Source: Monosiga brevicollis MX1
Taxonomy: Eukaryota > Opisthokonta > Choanoflagellata > Craspedida > Salpingoecidae
Assembly (NCBI RefSeq): GCF_000002865.3
Contig: NW_001865065.1
Location: forward strand, 139,733 to 203,732
Direction: 5' to 3'
Length of the DNA stretch: 64,000 bases
A program made the translations under genes and the position numbers. How positions within the stretch are numbered: the stretch's first letter is position 1; every line of letters begins with the position of its first letter. A model generated the notes under the pieces. That model saw nothing but the letters and a program-made list of their open reading frames with translations, ran no database searches and was not told where the DNA came from. Below, piece by piece: positions 13,000 to 24,427 of this stretch.

Positions 13000-15079
13000 T
13001 TACAATCCTGGTTGCATTTGAACACCATCCACCACACGGCAGGCATGGGTCTTGTACTTGTTGGCGTACTCGGGCTGGCGCTTGGGGTACTCGCGATCCA
13101 CGGCTTCGCGCAGCTCTTCGACGGCAGAGGATAAAACCAGCGCACCAGAGGCGCCCTTATCGCCGCCGCCCAACATGCGCTCACCTAAGAATTAAGCACG
13201 CAGCACCAGAGCAAGGGATGAGTAAAATGACATGTTTGCGTGTCCGCATGTGCGGCTGATAAACATGCAGGGCACGTACCAAGGACGCCCTCAACGGTCC
13301 GGGCAATGTCACACATGGTCTCCAGCTCTGGGCCTGAGATTTCGTAGACGTCGCGCAGACCATAGCCATCCTCACGGAAGATGGCACCCACCTTTGAAAT
13401 GTCGCCCGCACGCCAAGCCTGCCGTTGCACACCACCACAGAACATGCCAACCAACCGTTGAATAGATGAGTGCAGGGGATGCGGCGATGCCATACTCTTG
13501 CACTTTAACAACAAGTCGGCTCACTGCACAACGGGCCCAGAGATAAGAGGTCAAGCGCGCAAGACGCACATCCATCATTTCATAGAAGCGCTGCTGCGCG
13601 GCATAAATATACTCGAGACGCTTGATGTGGTTGGGAAACTCAGTGCCAAACCGGGCCCGCATTTTCTACACGAGCACCCATCCATTCGTCGGTGAGAGCC
13701 AGAAAACGAGACAAACTTTGGCTGAGATGGCGCCAAGTCCCTGGGCCAGGAATGGCACAGAAAAACCAACGTTGAGCATATCCTCGTCCTTGACATCAGC
13801 CAGCGTCTCGATGCCAAACGCTGCCTTGCCCATGGCAGCCAGCTCGTCGCACTCTTGGCGACGAATCTTATATGTGGACTATTGTATGCACTCACAAAAA
13901 AGTGGCGAGGGAAGAGCGCGGGTGAGCGCAGCAAAGGAGACAAAGGAGGATCTAGTCATACCGAAGCGAGAATAGAAGCCACACAGACAAAACAAGAGAG
14001 AAATTCAGAGCTAGGAGCTCAACAACCGATCGTATGTGCGCCAGTTCAAGGATCGCATCACGCGATCTCTCAACGGCCGGGCGGACAAGAGACGACCAAC
14101 CGACCTTTTCAAGACCAAGGCGTTCCGTGCCTGTATCAAGGCTCACAAGAGCAAACTGCTCCGCCTTGGCACCCAGGGGCACATAGGAGATGCTGCGGGT
14201 GGCAGGTTTGTAGTGCGTGCCTATAACACAAGATCAACATCGCATGGCACCATCAATCAAATCTGGTTCTGTGCTTGCGGTTTGAGCCAGTGCTTCAACC
14301 CAGCGAGAAACGAACCTTGGCCTTCCTTTGCGAAGAAAATCATGATTTGATCAAGTTTTCCACAGGGCGAGCCAATGTAGTCATTCTCGATCTCCTGCGC
14401 CATATCCACGACAGCCATTTGCTGCTCGGGCGTCGTTCCGAATCGAATGCCATTGACATCCGCCATGGTAAGCAAAAGGTTGATGCAGAGCGAGGCGGAG
14501 CGGGACATGCCGCCGCCGGGAATGTTGCCGTAGACCACCTGTGCCATAGCATTTGTTTGAGACAGGCAAAGTGCAAGCAAGAGAGGGTGACAGACAGACA
14601 GAGCGTGTGTGTGTGTGTGTGTGTGTGTGTGAAGTACAGTGTGAAAAAAAACACCATGCTAAGCGAGTCTGCTTACCGCATCAAAGCCTTGAGTCAACTT
14701 GTAGCCGTGGGCCGTCAGGACCGAATTGGTGCCATACGGAAATCGCGACCAGCTGCTCTGGATGCTGGGATCGTCCTTGCTGGGATACTATGGTTTTGTC
14801 CCCACCAACCACGAAGCAAGCAAAGCGACGAATGAGAAGTTTGACGGGAGCAAAGTCAATGGCCCAGCCGCGTGAAAACAGGCGGGCCAGGCTGATGCAA
14901 AAAAAAAAAAAAAACAACACAGCACAGCACAGCACAGCACAGCACAGCACAGCACAGCACAGCACAACACAGCACAGCACAGCACAGCACAGCACAGCAC
15001 AGCACAGCACAGCACAGCACAGCACAGCACAGCACAGCACAGCACAGCACAGCACAGCACAGCACAGCACAGCACAGCA

Positions 15080-15125
<46 letters not shown>

Positions 15126-15740
15126 AAAAAAAAAACACTTCAAAACACAAACAAATCAAACACAAAAAAAAACAAAAAAAACAAAAAAAAAAAAAAAACA
15201 GTGAACATGTGTGTGCAAACGCGCTCTCCAAACGTGCGCGCTGTGCTCGCAATCGACCGTGCACACCTTGTCAATCTCAAACTCAACAAGGCCATCTGCG
15301 GGAAAGTTGTGGCTGGCCAGACGGATCTGTTTGGTGCCGTTGGGCTTGAAGGCGACCCAGATGAAGCGATCTGTGGCGAGCAGCGGTCCCACGATCCATG
15401 AAGCTCTTCAAAGTCCCATCAGTTTTGCCAGTGAGCACGAGCAATACACACCTGTGCCAACACCAAAGAGCTCTGTGCCGTTGTAGTCGCCATGCTCGAC
15501 ACCCAGGCAGAAGCGTGACGAGGTACGGCACACCTGCACCCAACACGCAGATTACGCGTACGCAACATCAATGAAGGTTCGCTGCTGTCTCATGACACCA
15601 CTGATCCTTGACAGGCCGAGCCAAGGATGGGAGGAGCAGGGCACTCAAGTGATGGATACCTTGCCTCCCTTGACGTCCAGACCATGCTCGTTTGCCAGCG
15701 CAGTCAGGATTTTGCGCGCGCTCGTTTCAGCCTCCCCCAT
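13000..15740 (-). CDS. GHMP sugar kinase, galactokinase family
   Basis: ATP-dependent sugar-1-kinase of the galactokinase branch of the GHMP superfamily. The start gives MGEAETSARKILTALANEHG (exon 15740-15660), then VCRTSSRFCLGVEHGDYNGTE (15533-15452), equivalent to the GEHTDYN substrate loop. Further exons are 15403-15267 (SWIVGPLLATDRFIWVAFKP), 14787-14677, and 14538-14316 with the phosphate-binding PGGGMSRSASL motif and GSPCGKLDQIMIFFAKEG. Exons from about 14222 down give GTHYKPATRSISYVPLG and the alpha-helical C-terminal half. The third motif appears as MLGGGDKGASGALVL near 13170. The stop is TAA at 13002-13000. The exact sugar (galactose, arabinose, galacturonate or other) cannot be decided from the sequence. 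One intron (about 14788-15266) contains a large microsatellite. Confidence 0.85.
14894..15199. repeat. Pentanucleotide (ACAGC)n array with (CA)n and poly-A, inside an intron
   Basis: A near-perfect five-base array of about 30 copies runs from about 14914 to 15080. It is followed by a CA tract to about 15121 and an A-rich stretch to 15199. On the other strand it reads as LCCAV repeats in every frame, which is a by-product of the repeat. It lies within the intron between the EIDK and YPSKDDPS exons of the sugar kinase. Confidence 0.95.
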
Positions 15741-15979
15741 ACTGATGGTGTGTGTCTACTCGATCGTACTGTGAGACTTGCACACGGATCCCCAATGTAC
15801 CCCAACAAAAGAGCAAGGCAAGACCCAACTTGGCCAGTCTTATGACACCATGTGCCTGCACCATGACCCAAACATTCCCCTGGTCTCCTTCTTCCAGTTC
15901 CACCCCGCTTCTCACACCGGGAGACGGGGAGCACAGAGGAGAGACACCAACTGACCTTGAATCAAAAATTCGTAAAGAC

Positions 15980-16022
<43 letters not shown>

Positions 16023-16444
16023 TGAGAGAGAGCGAGAGTTAAACAGCAAAGGGAATAGCACAACTACCACATGTAACAAAGAGAGGGAGAGAGAGAGAGA
16101 GAGAGAAACAGGAGGCACAGCAGAAAGTTTTTTACTTTGGATCATTAGCTGAATGTTTTTGTGCGGATGTGCGACGGGCCCCTGTGGTTGGTTTGTATGC
16201 CAAACAGGGAGGCTGGGTACGGTAGGGGACTATGCGCTGGTGATTTATTGGTTTCAATTGCGCCCTTTACGGGCGAGATAAACAAACGCTTCATGCCTGT
16301 GAACATTGGCTTGGCGCTGCTTGGATCGGGCTCGGCCCGGCATTTTCTTCTTCATGCCCATAAGAAATCCTGTCCTCAGAGGTTTACACCGAGCCGGAAC
16401 AAGGCAACCAGGACGCACGCATGCCAGTGGTTGGTGGCAAGCAA
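15741..16444. other. Intergenic region with (GA)n tracts
   Basis: About 700 bp between the sugar kinase start and the POLR3H stop, both on the minus strand. Two GA tracts lie at about 15983-16020 and 16081-16107. The rest should contain the kinase promoter and the POLR3H 3' untranslated region. I recognise no gene. Confidence 0.55.
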
Positions 16445-17590
16445 CTAGAGTTCCCACCACTCGGACATGCCCAGCCCATCTTCTGTGATTTGACCCTGTG
16501 AGGCACGCAGGACATTTTAGCCAATTCCCGGGCAAAAGAGCGATCAAAGGCCATGAGGGGCACGGGAGCAAGCAGATCAGAACGACAAACCATAATGACA
16601 TAGGGTAGTTCTTCAATCTTCTTGACCATAAGACCATCTGGGGTGGTTTGTTTCTTGTGTTCTAGCAAAAAGCAAAGGTAACAGGCAAATGGAAAAAAAA
16701 ACCCCCCGCAGAGTGAGAGGATGCTGCATTGGCCAACATACACGCTAGGAAGCGGGCAGGCCAACCTGAGACTGGAATCACATCATGAAAGGTCTCCTCC
16801 ATCACCTTGAACGTAATTTCCTGCAACAAATCATTGGTGAGCGGTTGTCTGCAGAATCGAAAAAGCAAAAGGCACCATCGCGTGGCGGGGGGTCACTGAC
16901 GCAGCCTTTGGCCAGTTTGAGTTGATGGGAAGCACCGTCTTCATCTTGGTATTGCCAAATCCATTCTTGAAGGCCGTCATCGAAAACGACGCCTTCGCGC
17001 ATTGCATGGGCGGGGATGTAGATGTCCCGGAAGAACTTGAGTGAAACTGCACATCCGGAATGGGCGACAAACAAATTGCGGCCCAGAGTCCCGAAAGGTT
17101 GAGCAAAAAGCCAAAGACAAAACAGGCATCACAAGCGCTAGTGCGTGCGCAGAAGAGAAAACAGGCACGCAAACACTTGGGAACTCGCCTTTGATGTGGT
17201 CAGCCGTCGAGCTCTCAATGGCGCCCTTGAGAACCTCGCCAGTAAAGGGGCGAAAGACCACGAGGCGAAACTGAACATAAAAGTGGGCCGAGCCATCGCC
17301 TGGGAAGACGTGGGCCTCTTTGATCTCAACAATATCAAACAAGCAAATGGCTAGGCCAAGCTGGTGCAGGCAAGCGCAGTCTCATGAGGCCACAGCACGT
17401 GGACTCGCGGACACCAGACACGGCCAACACGGAGACGGAACAGGCCGGATGGGCCGAGTAAACTGACCTTGTAAATGACTTTGTTGGCATACTTTTTGTT
17501 GATCTCATGAGTAAGGGCATCCACGCGATTCTCGCCAAAGCGCTTGGGCTTGAGCTGGACAATGTCCTTGAGTGTGGCAACCCGAAACAT
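16445..17590 (-). CDS. POLR3H: RNA polymerase III subunit RPC8 (RPB7-like)
   Basis: Orthologue of POLR3H/RPC25, the Pol III stalk subunit that pairs with RPC9 and helps initiation. Six exons are supported: 17590-17468, 17360-17189, 17046-16901, 16820-16766, 16661-16591 and 16495-16445. Conserved blocks are INKKYANKVIYK, LAICLFDIVEIKEAHVFPGDG, VQFRLVVFRPFTGEVLKG, VSLKFFRDIYIP, EWIWQYQDE, EITFKVMEETFHDV, ELPYVIM and the C-terminal ITEDGLGMSEWWEL, matching the S1-like domain and the tryptophan-containing tail. The start gives MFRVATLKDIVQLKP. A longer in-frame upstream methionine would add unconserved residues. The intron after exon 2 appears to use a GC donor (AAAG then GCGAGT), because only this joins IK to VSLKFF in frame. 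The start is only 98 bp from the next minus-strand stop. Confidence 0.95.
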
Positions 17591-17688
17591 GTCTGCCGGT
17601 TGCTCGCTCGCTCCTCCTGGCTTCTTCCGTCCAATGTGCCAGACACCCAACAAAAAATAGAGCAAAAATGACCGCTAGCTCCTCTCCA

Positions 17689-18110
17689 TCACCCCTCTCC
17701 CCGCTCCTTGGCCGCCTCGCAAAATGCTTGCAAACGCTGGCGTCGATACGGCCGGGAATAGAACCGTCTGTATGTGTACGCTGGGGCGGTGCGCTTCAGG
17801 AGCTTGTCGAGCGCGGCTCGACCGACAGGGCAGCAGGCAGAGAAGTAAAGCGACGTGATGAGCTGCGCAGAGATGTATCGCGTCACGGGAAAAAGATTGT
17901 CCAATAGCCTGTAAACATAAAGCAAGAGCAGAGAGTATGAACCAAGTGCGAGACAAATTCAGAGAGGAAAGAAAACAAAAAGCGCACCTCCTCGTGTGTG
18001 TGTGTGTGTGTGGAAGAGAAAGTATGACAATCATCACACTTTCGTCACAACCTTTTTCTGTTCGTGGTATCAGGATACATCTCTGCACCCATCACTTTTA
18101 TGTCTCCCAT
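17689..18110 (-). CDS. Small two-exon protein of unknown function
   Basis: Predicted from two exons, 18110-18052 and 17908-17689, joined in frame at AAAAG|G to give a protein of about 92 residues. Exon 1 begins MGDIKVMGAEMYPDTTNRK. Exon 2 reads LLDNLFPVTRYISAQLITSL and then a strongly basic arginine- and tyrosine-rich C-terminus ending EAAKERGEG. A tttacag acceptor precedes exon 2. I do not recognise the family. The open frame and splice signals are consistent, but there is no homology support, and the true 5' end could lie further upstream. Confidence 0.45.
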
Positions 18111-18399
18111 CTCTGCAAATGCGTTATGTTTAGCACTGTAAGAATAGGGAGTAGAGACAGCATCTCTGAATTTATTCGGGTGCCAGTCGCAAACTCTCTC
18201 TCTCTTTCCCGCAAGCTCTCTTTTTTTTTTTTTTTTTTTTTTTGGATCACGAGCATCAGGTGCTGTGTGTGTGTGTGTGTGGTAGTGGGGGTGGGCGTGC
18301 TTGCTTGGAACAGACGTGGACGGCCCGGGTTGTGAACAGGCAGAACTGAGCAACGGGGGCAGAGGTGCTGTGGACGTCCTGGCAGTGTGAACCAGTGTC
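18111..18399. promoter_or_regulatory. Divergent intergenic region with poly-T and (GT)n
   Basis: Only about 290 bp separate the start of the minus-strand small gene from the PPIL3 start, so this is a probable shared promoter. It contains a T-run at about 18221-18243 and a GT tract at about 18262-18280. No TATA element is obvious. Confidence 0.4.
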
Positions 18400-19453
18400 A
18401 TGGTGAGTGGTGTCGTCGTTGGTGAACGTTGGCTCGATGGCCCCGACGGCCGCCTTTGAGGGGTGGCGCGCTTGCGCTCGTCGTGCTGCGGTCAACCATC
18501 TCATGTTTGTGGAACCATGCGCGTAGAGTGTAACGCTGCATACAGATCTGGGGGACATTAAGGTTGAGGTCTTTTGTGATCAGGTCGAGCGGGCTGCGGA
18601 AAACTTTTTGGCTCTCTGTGCCAGCGGCTACTACGATGGCTGCAAAATTCATCGGTGTGTGCAGCTGGGCGAGCCCGCGTGTTGCAGGGTGCCCCAAGGA
18701 CCTTCTTTTGCCGTCGTCAAAGAGCTCACCTCCACTTGCGATTACAAACTCACCTCCACAGCAACATCAAGGGCTTTATGATGCAGACCGGAGATCCCAC
18801 AGGTGTGCGCGCTATAGGCTTCCCTGCACAAGCGCCATTCTTTTCAATCTGTTGGTCGGAACCAGGGACAAGGCCTCTCCCTCTTACTCTCTCTGGTCAA
18901 CGCCATTTAATTTGTGGTCGCAGGCACGGGCAAGGGTGGTGACTCTATCTGGGGCGGAGAGTTTGAGGACGAGTTTCCTCCGGGTCTTCGTGTATGTGAC
19001 TTGTGTTCTCGTCGGATTGCGAGTCTGCCTTTGTGAGAGTGAGCGCCCGTGTCATCTCACACGTTCCATCAACGCTATTCATTCAGCACAACGCACGTGG
19101 CATCCTATCAATGGCCAACAAGGGCCCCAACACCAACCGCTCACAGTTTTTCATCACTTACGGCAAGGCCCCCCATCTTGACCGCAAGTACACCATCTTC
19201 GGCCGGTACGCATGCCTTTGGGGCTCCCGATGGCCGGCTCCACTTGTTGCCCCCATCAGGTTGGGTCTGACATCCTCTTGTTCCCATCGTTTGTCGGCTC
19301 GTTTGTGTACATAGCACCATCGACGGCTTTGATACCTTGGACGCCATCGAAAAGACCCCTGTGGTGGATCAACGCAAGCATCGGCCCAAAATGGACATTA
19401 AGATTCGTTCCATTACAATACACGCCAACCCCATCGCTGATCAGCAAGCATAG
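18400..19453 (+). CDS. PPIL3: Cyclophilin-like peptidyl-prolyl isomerase PPIL3
   Basis: Orthologue of PPIL3, a single-domain cyclophilin found in spliceosomes. Exons are 18400-18402, 18527-18653, 18763-18802, 18924-18991, 19087-19205 and 19315-19453. The joined protein reads [113 protein letters not shown] and [13 protein letters not shown]. Active-site residues of the family are visible: HR in KIHR, Q and F in QFFIT, and H in PHLDRKYT. The usual active-site glycine-rich loop is intact, and NGSQ is changed to NRSQ. The first coding exon appears to be the start codon alone, followed directly by a phase-0 intron beginning GTGAGT. It converges on PPIL1. Confidence 0.93.
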
Positions 19454-19878
19454 TCGAGTCGACCCCCAAGGAAAGAAAAAAAGCTTCCGACCGAATCTGC
19501 AACGCCGGCGATTCCTGGTGTGCTTGGATTTAAAAAAAAAAAACAGGAACATTAAAAAAAAAAAAAAAAGAGGAAATTGACATTTAAATCTCATGACGGC
19601 GTTGTTGCAGGACGTGTGTGCATGAGCAGTGCCGTCGCGTTTGACTGCCCATGGCGTAAGACGGGTGCCATGGTATGGCTATGTATCTGATGAATGATGG
19701 CAGGCCCAAAGTGACGCGGCATGTCCGAGGTCGTTCACGCTCAGTTCTCTCAATTCCACACGTCCTTCTGCCTTTTTATTCTTGTATTTTGTCAATCTCG
19801 GGCCGGCACGGCAAGGCTATGGGGAGCAGACAGGACTTGTGCCTCCCATGAGGCTCCAACTCACATGTCCATCTGCTT
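19454..19878. other. Convergent intergenic region between PPIL3 and PPIL1
   Basis: A 425-bp stretch between two facing stop codons. It contains A-runs at about 19531-19570 and would hold both 3' untranslated regions. No further gene is seen. Confidence 0.6.
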
Positions 19879-21105
19879 CTAATACTCGAGGGCCTGAGGC
19901 AGGCCGGCTGAGAAGATCTTGACTTCGGTGGCAGGCCTGCACTCGAAACAAAGACGTGAAAATGGCGTGCGGCCACCACAACCAATGAGTCGCCAGTCGA
20001 GAGTAGTCCGAAGCTTTTCACACAACAACATTCACAACCAAAACTCTTGATTCAAGGACGTTGTGTGTCAGTTGGCGTGTAGCAGGCATGTGTGGCCCGG
20101 CAAAACGGGGACAAACCTGTCGTTGGGGTCAGTCTCCACCAAGCCCATGCGTTGGGCCACACGCATGCCTGACTGCACGCGACCAAAGATCGTGTGTTTG
20201 CCTGCGAAAGACAAGTTGTAAGCAATGCGTATCCCCAAGAAGAAGGCAGCGGTGGGGTAGGGGTGGTAGCCGACCCACCATCAAGCCAGGCGCAAGGTGC
20301 CAGTGTGATGAAGAATTGCGAGCCATTGGTGTTGGGACCGCTATAAATACACGCAAAGGTCGGCGTGAGGCAGAGACCAAGATGATGGTGGGCGTCAAAG
20401 CAAACGCAAAAGCACAGGCCAGATTTTGCTTTACCTGTTGGCCATGGAAAGGATGCCAGCACCCGAGTGCTTGAGCTGCGGATGAATCTCGTCGTTGAAC
20501 TTTTCGCTGGTCAATGGTCCGAAGAGATGATAAAAGAAGAAGAAGAAGAAGAAGAAGAAGAGAAGAAGCAAAGGTTGGCAAAAAGAATGAACGAGAATGA
20601 AGGTCCGAGCGCACAAGTCAGCGTGGCAAGCAATTTGGGCCACACTCTCGCAAGGCTTACCCATAGATGGACTGGCCACCGCGGCCAGTGCCTGTAGGAT
20701 CGCCCGTCTGCAGCATAAAGTCCTGTCGCATCGAACGAGAGCGCCAAACACAACCAGCAACAGGGTCGAGCATGTGAGACAAATGCCAAATTCCAAGAGG
20801 GGACAGACGTGCGTGCAAGATAATCAGCAGCACACACCTTGATGATACGATGGAAGACCACGTTGTTGTAGTATCCGCGGCGAGCCTGAGCGACCGAGCC
20901 GAGCAGCACAACGAGCAACCACAAGGTGAGGAGTGTTCCAAACCACTTCTGCAAGTCATACATCCATCACCACACCACGTACCAGTTCAGCAAAGTTGCG
21001 ACACGTATTGGGCGCATGATCCCAATACAGTTCAAAGACCATCGTGCCCATTGAGGTCTTAAACTCGACCGTGGGCGGCCGCCATGATGCGGGAGGGACT
21101 GACAT
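19879..21105 (-). CDS. PPIL1: Cyclophilin-like peptidyl-prolyl isomerase PPIL1
   Basis: Orthologue of PPIL1, the spliceosomal cyclophilin that binds SKIP/SNW1 and joins the activated spliceosome. Seven exons are supported: 21105-20983, 20885-20838, 20722-20661, 20506-20435, 20340-20279, 20201-20117 and 19936-19879. The start gives MSVPPASWRPPTVEFKTSMG, which parallels the SWQPPNV leader of PPIL1. Then come MVFELYWDHAPNTCRNFAEL, ARRGYYNNVVFHRIIK, DFMLQTGDPTGTGRGGQSIYG, HPQLKHSGAGILSMAN, GPNTNGSQFFITLAP, CAWLDGKHTIFGRV and a C-terminus ending EVKIFSAGLPQALEY. The catalytic FHR arginine, QFF and WLDGKHT are present. All introns are short and in frame. Confidence 0.95.
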
Positions 21106-21124
21106 GACACACACACGAGTGAAC

Positions 21125-21155
<31 letters not shown>

Positions 21156-21705
21156 TGAACGAGAGTGTGTGTGCGCGCAGAGAAAAAATTTAATAATTCA
21201 TCTAAAAAGCAGAGGGAGGAACGAATTTGAGATGAAAATCAGAGACAGAGGAGAAGTGGAACAGAGGCACGGAGGGATATAGTGAAGCAATTTGAGGGAA
21301 ATCAGAGACACTGAAAAAAGTGTACGGGGTAGCAGAGAGACAGAGACAACACACAGACACACACAAGAACAAGTTGAGGTCAATATTAGGAAGGTGACTT
21401 GAAATTATAAACTGCTTGTGAGAGAGACGCGCTTTTGCGCATTTTTTTTTTTTTTTTTCTGTCGCGGTGGCGTCACGACGGAAGGACGACGGGAACAGCT
21501 GCGGCTGGACTACTGGTGCCACAACTGGAGCCACTGGATTGGCTGGCTGACGGGCTGATTGACGGGCTGACTGACTGACTGACGAGTGAAAGAGGCATCT
21601 GGTTATCAGTTGCCGCTGTGGGTGTGGTTGCGGATCAGCCTGAAGGCTTGGCGCGCGCGTGTGTGGAGAAATTTTGACTCGCTCGACCTTGCGAAACGGG
21701 CCGTG
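21106..21705. promoter_or_regulatory. Divergent intergenic region between PPIL1 and mEAK7
   Basis: 600 bp between two outward-facing starts. It contains GA tracts near 21126-21160, a T-run at about 21442-21459, and short GACTGACTGACT and GGCTGACGGGCTGA repeats at about 21540-21590. It presumably holds both promoters. Confidence 0.45.
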
Positions 21706-23695
21706 ATGGGGCAGAGCGGGAGTCGGGACGTGCTGTTGGATGCGGCGCAGCGACGCCTCGGTACCCATGGGAGTGCCGCCGAGAAGGTTTGGGAAGGCAT
21801 TTCACATGTCAGGAACGGGCAGCATGACGGCAAAGCTGTGCACGCCATTCCCGCCGAGGCGCTAGCGGCCCACCTTGGACTAGAGGCAGCCGCCTGCCAG
21901 CGATTGATAGCTGGAGCGGCCCAAGACTTGTTACCTGGTGAGTGTGCCTTACCTGTTCTCACGCCACTCCCCCAACGTCCTGCCAAGACGATACCTAAAG
22001 AATCGTTGCCATCAGGTCCCGAGGCAGCCCAGAACTCGGCCACCAAGGGCCTAGTCTTCTCCATGCTGGCGCAACGAACGATGGGCAGTCGCCGTGAAGT
22101 TGCCACGCTCATGACATGGGCTCTGGCTGGTCGCGACGCTCGCCTCTCCAAAGCCGAGCTCTGCTCTCGCTTGACCCCGCTTGTACTGGCTGGACTTCCC
22201 TCCACATCTGCCACTGCATCGGTACCATTCCCGCTTGGCTTGCCAACTTTCCATTTTGTCAAACCGTGAGTTGTCACCCTAGCTGCTGCTCTCATTCCCA
22301 TCCTGCGATCAAACGTCGCCAGTCCACCGGCGACAGTCCACGCATTCAAATTTACGTAGAATACTGGGCCCATGGCCTTACCGCAGGCCAAGATTACGCT
22401 AGCACCAGCAGTCTGTCTAGGTTTGAGCCCACACACTGCGTGTGGCACTTGGTCATCCTCATCCATTCGCCCTCCTGACTCATGGCTCTCTCTTCCTTTG
22501 TTGGTTTGCCTTGCAACTCAAACTCGGCCCCTCTGTTGGGGCGTGTGCAGTGGCATTGCACATCACGTCTCTCTATTCAACGTCTTATGCGCAGCGACGC
22601 GTGCCCTCGACTTGTCGCCACGTGAAGAAGATCAGATCGTGCTGCCCCCAACCACTGCCGACCTCTTATCCCCCGAGGTCAGTCCGAACCCAGGCGTCCC
22701 CCAAGCCCTATTACAGCATCTCATTGGCCGATCCAAGAGTGCACCATGCGTTATTTCTCAATGTGCTTTTGCTGCCACAGGCAGCCTTTATCATCAATGC
22801 CAACCTCGCCGGGCCCCTTCAGGTACCACGCCTGCGCGCAAACCTTGACGCATCGATTGAGATTAGCCTTCAATCTGCATGTCCCGTTCTAACCTTTTCT
22901 GTAGAATCAGTGGCACCTCCTGTACTCGTCGGCCCGCGATGGATCCTCTTTTGCCACTTTTAGTGGGCGCATCACCCAGGCAGGCGCTACAGTGCTTGTC
23001 TTCCGCGACAAGCAAGGCCACGTTTTTGGGGGCTTTGCTCCTGAATCATGGAGCGTTCAGCCCCAGTTCTTTGGTCAGTCTGAGCGCTCAGTCAAGGTGC
23101 ATCTACTCGAGCTGGCCCACCCTGTTCCTTGGCATCCGTGAGCGGCCATGCTCATCTCTTCGGGGTGTGCAGGGAGCAACGCGACCTTTCTCTTCAAGCT
23201 CGAGCCCGAGTTGCGTCTCTACGAGGCATCGGGCCTCAACGACCACTTCATGTCAGCACATCGCCCCAGTCTTGACCCAACGCGATGCCACTGTTGACAC
23301 TCAATATCACTTCCACTGCCTCCCTCCCTCCACGCCTCCCTCTCGCTTGACTATATCTGCGCAGGTACATGAACCAAGGCATGAAAACCATGCCCAATGG
23401 TTTAGGCTTTGGTGGTCAGCTCAATTACTTTGCGCTTTACGTGGATGCGGCCCTGACCAACGGCCATAGCAAGGGCAAACCAAGTACAACCTTCAAAAGC
23501 CCCAGCCTGGCGGCTTCTGAGGACTTTGTGATTGATGCTTGTGAGGCTTGGCGTGTGGGTCCCAGCCCCGAACAAGCAGCTGGGCAAAAGAGTATTTTGG
23601 ACGGGCGCCATGAAGAGGAGGCTCTCTTGGAAATGGCTGGGCGCACCCTCCACAGTAAGCAACTGCGCGAGCCCCATCCCGAGGATGATGAGTAA
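21706..23695 (+). CDS. MEAK7: mEAK7-like TLDc-domain protein
   Basis: Orthologue of mEAK7/TLDC1 (C. elegans EAK-7), a lysosome-associated TLDc protein linked to mTOR signalling in mammals. The start MGQSGSRDVLLDAAQRR carries an MGxxxS N-myristoylation pattern like that of the human protein. Exons 21706-21937 and 22016-22221 encode the helical N-terminal half. The TLDc domain is in exons 22915-23073 (WHLLYSSARDGSSFATFSG, VFRDKQGHVFGGFAPESW), 23173-23251 (NATFLFKLEPELRLYEASG) and 23365-23695 (MYMNQGMKTMPNGLGFGGQL, NYFALYVDAALTNGHS). The C-terminus EALLEMAGRTLHSKQLREP closely follows mEAK7. Exon edges between about 22380 and 22830 are uncertain. The stop is at 23693-23695, and the gene converges on the receptor kinase 184 bp away. 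Confidence 0.9.
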
Positions 23696-23879
23696 TGTGG
23701 CAGTGCCACGCAACGCTTGCTTTTGCTTTTGCCTTCCGTGCGGTGTCCAACGGATTGCAAGCGAGTACCAAGCGAACAGTAACGATTTCGTTGTGTACAA
23801 ATGGTTCGTTTGTTCTTTTTCATGTGAATTGGAGTGGCCCACTATCGATTGCAAGTTCACAAGCCAAGTCGACCGGCGA

Positions 23880-24391
23880 TTAAATGCGCGTTTCCGTCGC
23901 GAAGGCCAGGTTAACTGCCATGGAACCATCTTTCGAGTCGAGACTTTCGCCCGACTCGACCACGCATTGCGCTAGCTGCTCTGCAGCTTTGGCTGCCGGT
24001 GGTCGATCCGCGGGGTCTGCAGACCAACACGCGCGTATGATTCTACACGGGCCCGCAAATAACAAAAAAGGAAGGGGTGTGAGATATGTCCCATCCAACT
24101 TTCGACAAATCGGCCGAGGACTAACGCTGCACACGACGGCAAGGTGTTGTCGGGCAGCATCGGTCGGTGACCACGGTCCAAAAAGATGCTCAACTGCGCA
24201 ACGCTCAACGCCGCGAGGGGACTCTCGCCCATCAAGACTTCAGATCCCAACAGCCCAAAAGCCCAGACATCGCTTGCGCGAGTGAATGGCTGGCCATGCA
24301 AGCACTCGGGACTCAAACGCCTAAGGGAAAAAGGCAATGATTAGATAAGACCGTGTGTGTGGGTGGAGTTGAAAACAGACACACAGACACA

Positions 24392-24427
<36 letters not shown>

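Noticed and set aside
12318-13184. A 288-codon minus-strand open frame with SLSLS repeats
   Set aside because: It reads through the GA-rich tract. Only the part from 12487 downward in a different exon context is supported as the hydrolase start.
14681-15401. Open frames of 140-280 codons encoding LCCAV or AQHST repeats
   Set aside because: They are produced by the pentanucleotide array in an intron of the sugar kinase. The flanking exons on the minus strand are real.
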